This document shows positions 60,078-64,000 of a stretch of 64,000 bases of DNA, piece by piece. Source of the DNA: Palsa-504 sp963739615 (GTDB taxonomy: Bacteria > Actinomycetota > Actinomycetes > Streptosporangiales > Streptosporangiaceae); contig CAVUBD010000031.1 in the NCBI GenBank assembly GCA_963739615.1, positions 1 to 64,000 of the forward strand, read 5' to 3'. The position numbers and the translations under genes are program-made. The notes under the pieces were generated by a model. That model searched no databases and was not told the DNA's origin. It worked only from the letters and a program-made list of their open reading frames with translations. Position 1 is the stretch's first letter, and every line of letters begins with the position of its first letter.

Positions 60078-61573
60078 GGATTACGCGGCGGCTGACCACC
60101 GGCCGCGGGAGGCTGTCACTGCGGTCCCGGCTGCTGGCCGGGCTCATCACCGTCACCGCGCTGTTCCTCATCATCATGGGCGTGGTCACCACGGTCGTGC
60201 TTGGTAACTCCGAGCATGATCAGTTCCAATCCGACCTGCTCCTGACCACTCGCATCAGGCTGTCCGAGGTCGCCGACCTCTCGAGCGGCTACGCCGTGGC
60301 CTACCTCAACGTCCCGACTGGTCAGGTAAAGGCGCTGACCCCGCCGTCGAATGCCACCGCCGAGCTGCAGGCCCTGCTCAATAACCTGGTGGCCACCCGG
60401 CAGGCGAGGATATATTTCGGCCCGCGCGGATATCCGGCCAAGACGCTGTTCAGCGTCTCGCAGCAGGGTTACCCGGCCCTGACCGCGGTCTGGCGGGCGA
60501 TCAGCGCCACCGAGGCATCGCACAGCGGCGGCACGGTGCTGCCCGGGGCGAGCGTACTGGTGATCGCGCGCCCGGACAGCGCGGTCGGCAGCCAGGTCCG
60601 GGGCCTGGTCCTCGCCGAGCTGATCACGGGCGCGATCCTGCTCGCCTTGCTCGCGGTGGGCGGTCGCTGGCTGATCAGCCGCGGCCTGGCGCCGCTTGAC
60701 CGGATGGCGAGCACCGCCGACATGATCACTAGCCGGGGTGACCTGACCGCCCGGATGCCCGACCCCGGCGACCACGCCGAGGCGGGACGGCTGGCCGGGG
60801 CGATCAACACCATGCTTGACCGGATCCAGCAGGCGTTCGGGGCCAGGTGGGAGTCGGAGCAGAAGGTGCGGCGGTTCGCCGCGGACGCGTCGCATGAGCT
60901 GCGCACGCCGCTTACCACCATCCGCGGTTACGCCGAGCTCTACCGGCAGGGGGCACTGGGACCGGACCGGCTGCCGGACGCCATGCGCCGCATCGAGCAG
61001 GAAGCGGACCGGATGTCCAGCCTGGTCGCCGAGCTGCTCGAGCTGGCCAGGCTGGACCGCAACTCCTCCCTCGACCTGACAGAAACCGATCTTTCTGCCC
61101 TGGTCAAGGACGCCGTGGCCGACGCCCAGGCGGTAGAGCCCGGGCGGCCGGTCAGCGCCAGGACGCCGGACAGCCTCGTAGTGGTGGCCGACGAGCCGCG
61201 GATCAGGCAGGTGCTGGCCAACCTGCTCGGCAACGTCCGCGAGCACACCAGCTCAGACACCCGGGTCTCGGTCCGGCTTTCCCGGGCCGGGCAGGGCGCG
61301 CTGCTCGAGGTGACGGACGCCGGCCAGGGCATGGACGAGGAGGCGGCGGCCCGCGCGTTCGACCGCTTCTACCGGGGCGGGCGCAACGGCAGCAACGGCC
61401 ACGGCAGCGGCCTCGGGCTGTCCATCGTGCAGGCGATCGCCGCCGCGCACGGCGGCCACGCCATGCTCAGGTCGGCGGCCGACATCGGCACCAGCGTGCA
61501 GGTGTGGATTCCCTTCCATCCCCCGGCCGCTGATTCCGAGCACACCATGCCCCGCAACGCCGCGTACAACTGA
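60074..61573 (+). CDS. Sensor histidine kinase (HAMP-HisKA-HATPase)
   Basis: The 499-residue protein has TM1 (LLAGLITVTALFLIIMGVVT, about 17-40), an extracellular sensor loop of about 140 residues (LLTTRIRLSEVADLSSGYAV) and TM2 (LAELITGAILLALLAVGGRW). A HAMP linker (GLAPLDRMASTADMI), then HisKA with phospho-acceptor His in ASHELRTPLTTIRGYAEL and HATPase N- and G-boxes (VLANLLGNVREHT, VTDAGQGMDEEAA, GSGLGLSIVQAIAAAHGGHA) follow. It phosphorylates the overlapping response regulator. The loop lacks a named domain, so the signal is unknown. Confidence 0.95.
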   Translation: MRITRRLTTGRGRLSLRSRLLAGLITVTALFLIIMGVVTTVVLGNSEHDQFQSDLLLTTRIRLSEVADLSSGYAVAYLNVPTGQVKALTPPSNATAELQALLNNLVATRQARIYFGPRGYPAKTLFSVSQQGYPALTAVWRAISATEASHSGGTVLPGASVLVIARPDSAVGSQVRGLVLAELITGAILLALLAVGGRWLISRGLAPLDRMASTADMITSRGDLTARMPDPGDHAEAGRLAGAINTMLDRIQQAFGARWESEQKVRRFAADASHELRTPLTTIRGYAELYRQGALGPDRLPDAMRRIEQEADRMSSLVAELLELARLDRNSSLDLTETDLSALVKDAVADAQAVEPGRPVSARTPDSLVVVADEPRIRQVLANLLGNVREHTSSDTRVSVRLSRAGQGALLEVTDAGQGMDEEAAARAFDRFYRGGRNGSNGHGSGLGLSIVQAIAAAHGGHAMLRSAADIGTSVQVWIPFHPPAADSEHTMPRNAAYN

Positions 61574-61646
61574 ACTGTGACCGCTGGCTCGTACCCGCTG
61601 GCCGGCCAACTAGGCTATCTGCGGGTAACTCAAATACGGTACGTCC

Positions 61647-62441
61647 ATGGATGACGGTGAGGTCGTCGCGGCCAACGCGGCAGGCGGCCAGGCAGGGCTG
61701 GCAGTCGTGTACGACAGGTACGCGGCGCCGCTGTACGGCTACTGCCGGTGGATGCTGCGCGACTCGGCGGCCGCAGCCGACGCCCTGCAGGACACGTTCA
61801 TCGTCGCAGCGGCCAATATCGGCGGGCTCGATGACCCGGGCCAGCTGCGATCCTGGCTCTACGGGGTAGCCCGCGACGAATGCGGCCGCAGGCAGGGGGC
61901 GGCGGGAACCGGCCTTGATCACGTGGGCGGGGAGGCCGGGGAACCGGCTAATACCAGCCAGGCCGCCCAGCGAGCCGAACTACGAGGGCTGATCAGCGTC
62001 ATCGTGGCCGCGATGAAGCCCGAGGAGCGCGAAGCCATCGAGCTGAGCGTCAGGCACGGCCTCGACGACAGCGAACTCGCGGCCGTGCTTCAGATGTCCT
62101 GGAGCCGGGCCCACGCCCTGTCGTCACATGCGCGGGGCCAGCTGGAAAGAACCCTCGGCGCCCTGCTGGTCGCCCGCACCGGCCGGAGGGCCTGTTCGGC
62201 CCTTGACGCGCTGCTGGCCGACTGGGACGGGCGGCTGACCGTGCCGACCGCGGACCTGGTCAGCCGGCACATCGACGAGTGCCAAATATGCTCAGGCCAC
62301 AAGCACGGCGGATTGCGCCGGGAGGTGCTGGCCGGGCTGCTGCTGCCGTTGGCCGCGCTGCCGCTCGGATTGCACGAGCAGGTGCTCAGTCATGCCCCCG
62401 CGACCCGGAGCCGACGGCGGAGCAGGCGCGGCTGGTCCTGA
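61647..62441 (+). CDS. ECF-type sigma factor with C-terminal ZAS-like motif
   Basis: This 264-residue protein starts at ATG 61647. The region-2 segment reads YDRYAAPLYGYCRWML, DALQDTFIVAAANIG and LRSWLYGVARDECGRRQ; the region-4 segment reads MKPEEREAIELSVRHGLDDS and ELAAVLQMSWSRAHALSSHA. After it, RACSALDALLADWDGRLT and HIDECQICSGHKH give a His-x3-Cys-x2-Cys zinc-binding pattern like anti-sigma ZAS domains. A Leu/Pro-rich hydrophobic stretch (VLAGLLLPLAALPLGLHEQV) and a short Arg-rich end follow. In the next frame (62392-62610) a hydrophobic AATAVVVLVMWVAV then SGSPSPSAA appears, so the original tail may have been lost by a frameshift. Its paralogue follows 255 bases downstream. Confidence 0.82.
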   Translation: MDDGEVVAANAAGGQAGLAVVYDRYAAPLYGYCRWMLRDSAAAADALQDTFIVAAANIGGLDDPGQLRSWLYGVARDECGRRQGAAGTGLDHVGGEAGEPANTSQAAQRAELRGLISVIVAAMKPEEREAIELSVRHGLDDSELAAVLQMSWSRAHALSSHARGQLERTLGALLVARTGRRACSALDALLADWDGRLTVPTADLVSRHIDECQICSGHKHGGLRREVLAGLLLPLAALPLGLHEQVLSHAPATRSRRRSRRGWS

Positions 62442-62695
62442 CCGCGAGCTCACGGCGGCTTACCGGGTTGCCGCGGGCCGCGCTCCTTACGGGGCGGGCC
62501 AGGATCAAGCACAATCCCGGGCCGCGACGGCCGTGGTGGTCCTGGTGATGTGGGTCGCGGTCGAAGACCCCGTCCCCGTCTCCGGGAGTCCGTCACCGTC
62601 GGCGGCCTAGCCGCCAGGGTCGGCGGCCGAGCCGCCAGGAGGCCAATTCACCAACAAACCAGGTCATAAGCTGGCGTTTCAACTACGGTGAGGTC

Positions 62696-64000
62696 ATGGA
62701 CGACCGCGAAGCTGTCGCGTCCATCGCGGCAGGCGACCTCGCTGGTCTCGCCGATGCCTATGACAGGTACGCGGAGTCCGCTTACGGCTACTGCCACTGG
62801 ATGCTGCACGAACCGGCAGAAGCGGACGAGGCTCTCCTCGACACGTTCGTCATCGCCGCAGGCAGGATGGGTGGTCTCCGGGATCCTCGCAAGCTGCGCC
62901 CCTGGCTTTACGCCGTCGCCCGCAACGAATGTCACCGCCGGCTGCACGGCACGCAAGTGGGTCTCGATGAGGCAGCCGACGTCGCCGATCCGGCCGCCGA
63001 CCACGGCCCCCAGGCCGAACGGGGCGCGGTGCGCAGGCTGGTCCGGGCCGCCCTGTCCGGGCTGAACCCGGGCGAGCGCGAGGCCCTCGAACTGGACCTG
63101 CGGCACGACCTGCATGGCGCCGATCTCGCGGCCGTGCTCGGCGTCTCGCGTCACCATGCGCACGCCCTGGCGTCACACGCCCGCGGCCAGCTGGAGAAGT
63201 CCCTCGGCGCCATGCTCGTCACCCGCACCGGCCGGCGGGCCTGCCCCAACCTCGACATGATGCTCAGCACCTGGGACGGGCGGCTGACCGTGTTCGCGCG
63301 GAAGCGGATCAGCCGGCATATCGATCAGTGCGAGACCTGTGATGACCGTCGCCGGGACACGCTGCGCCCGGCGACGTTGATCGGCATGGCGCCGCTGGCC
63401 GCGCTCCCGCTCGCGCTGCGCCATGAGACCCTGCGACTTTGCGCCGACGACAGTGACGAGGCGGTGGACTACCGGCGAGCGGTGACGCTGGCCGCGGACC
63501 CGTTCGGCCCCAACGGCTTCCCCGCGGCGATCAGGCAGCGTCGAGGGCGGCTCATCACCCTGGCCCGGATAGCGGGGGCAGCGGGCGTCCTGACCGCCGT
63601 CGTCTCGACCGGGATCATCACCGCTCTGGCCCTCGGCGGTTCGCATGCCCCGCACCCCCACGCCGCCGCGCAGGCCAGCGGCGGGTCGGGGACCGCCAGC
63701 GCGACCGGTAGCTCTGGCGCCCCCGCGACCCCCGGCGCGCCCGGTAGCTCCGGCGCGCCTGGTGCCAGCGCAGGTGCCGGACCGCCGGCCAGCGCGTCGC
63801 AGGCCGCGACGACGCCCGTGACCACCGCCCAGCCGTCCTCGGCCGTGCCGTCCACCTCGTCGGTGCAGGCGAAGCCGTCACCCTCGCACACCACTAGGAC
63901 ATCAGCGTCCGCCACCCCCACGCCGACGCCTTCGACCTCGGCGCCCACGCCGACACCCACGCCGACGTTGACCGTTTCTCCGACGGCCAGCCCCTCGTTC
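62696..64000 (+). CDS. ECF-type sigma factor with ZAS-like domain, TM segment and Pro/Ser/Thr-rich tail (partial at right edge)
   Basis: Open from ATG 62696 to the window end (at least 435 residues). Residues 1-170 parallel the upstream sigma gene: YDRYAESAYGYCHWMLHEPA, DEALLDTFVIAAGRMGGLRD, NPGEREALELDLRHDLHGAD. LGAMLVTRTGRRAC and WDGRLTV follow, with a ZAS-like HIDQCETCDD. Unlike that copy, a hydrophobic segment (RIAGAAGVLTAVVSTGIITA, about 291-310) is present, then a long low-complexity Ser/Thr/Pro/Ala tail with TPTPTPS runs that would lie outside the cell. A sigma factor fused to its own zinc-binding anchor suggests a membrane-tethered regulator, possibly released by proteolysis (inference). 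Both genes share caa-x-tacggt upstream of their starts. Confidence 0.82.
   Translation, partial: MDDREAVASIAAGDLAGLADAYDRYAESAYGYCHWMLHEPAEADEALLDTFVIAAGRMGGLRDPRKLRPWLYAVARNECHRRLHGTQVGLDEAADVADPAADHGPQAERGAVRRLVRAALSGLNPGEREALELDLRHDLHGADLAAVLGVSRHHAHALASHARGQLEKSLGAMLVTRTGRRACPNLDMMLSTWDGRLTVFARKRISRHIDQCETCDDRRRDTLRPATLIGMAPLAALPLALRHETLRLCADDSDEAVDYRRAVTLAADPFGPNGFPAAIRQRRGRLITLARIAGAAGVLTAVVSTGIITALALGGSHAPHPHAAAQASGGSGTASATGSSGAPATPGAPGSSGAPGASAGAGPPASASQAATTPVTTAQPSSAVPSTSSVQAKPSPSHTTRTSASATPTPTPSTSAPTPTPTPTLTVSPTASPSF

Noticed and set aside
1..64000. tRNA, rRNA, CRISPR arrays and replication origins
   Set aside because: I scanned for tRNA-like T-loops, rRNA landmarks, repeat-spacer arrays and clustered origin-like AT repeats and found none that I can support.

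Overview
This 64 kb window is very GC-rich, with dense GC-ending codons, GTG starts and families typical of Actinomycetota (DUF397/XRE-DUF5753 pairs, DUF574 methyltransferases, DUF222-HNH proteins, DUF4192, trypco2). I read it as a chromosomal segment of a soil-type actinobacterium, perhaps Streptosporangiales or a relative; the exact taxon is an inference. I found no rRNA, tRNA or CRISPR array.

Left part (1-27.9 kb). This accessory, decaying zone starts with a glycogen branching enzyme (glgB) whose last residues are shifted out of frame. Upstream lies a chimeric scar of a glycogen phosphorylase joined to a maltokinase tail. Then come a TIGR03086-type protein, an alpha/beta hydrolase, relics of an integrative element (a DUF4913-like coiled-coil protein and a broken DUF2637 membrane protein), IS fragments, an intact GH13 amylase with a CBM26-like module, an HdeD-like membrane protein cut by an insertion sequence with visible terminal inverted repeats, and a large locus made of a trypco2 domain protein plus a giant trypsin-NTPase-TPR protein with about 19 repeats of 138 bases. 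That last locus resembles predicted actinobacterial conflict/immunity systems but carries many frameshifts. Scars of DUF4192, acyl-CoA dehydrogenase, KLC-type TPR and DUF222-HNH genes surround it. Two coupled dynamin-like GTPases (23.5-27.9 kb) close the zone.

Middle part (28-42.9 kb). This is one tightly overlapping minus-strand cobalamin operon behind a cobalamin riboswitch. In transcription order it holds a fused ChlI-ChlD chelatase subunit, cobO, cobB, a cobI-cobM fusion, cbiD, cobL (cbiE-cbiT), a cbiG-cobJ fusion, a 2x[4Fe-4S] ferredoxin, cobH, cbiX, a bluB-cobT fusion and cysG. The large chelatase subunit cobN sits apart at 54.8-58.4 kb. Early (CbiX) and late (CobN plus ChlID) cobalt insertion proteins are therefore both encoded. 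cobG, cobK, cobD, cobC, cobQ, cobU and cobS were not seen.

Right part (43-64 kb). A sugar/lipid block contains a GalE-like epimerase, a GT2 glycosyltransferase, a convergent GtrA protein and a UDP-sulfoquinovose synthase (SQD1). It is followed by a truncated metallo-hydrolase with a duplicated tail, DUF6504 and DUF4262 proteins, glyA, a nucleoside hydrolase, an RsbW-like ATP-binding protein, a DUF397/XRE regulatory pair, a DUF397-DUF574 methyltransferase pair, cobN, a membrane-anchored protein, an OmpR/HisKA two-component system, and two tandem paralogous ECF-type sigma factors carrying ZAS-like and (at least in the second) transmembrane and Pro/Ser/Thr-rich tails.

Sequence accuracy deserves attention. 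Single-base frameshifts interrupt several otherwise well conserved genes (glgB, the transposase, the trypsin-NTPase-TPR gene, cobL, chlID, the XRE regulator), so some apparent pseudogenes may be assembly or base-calling errors.
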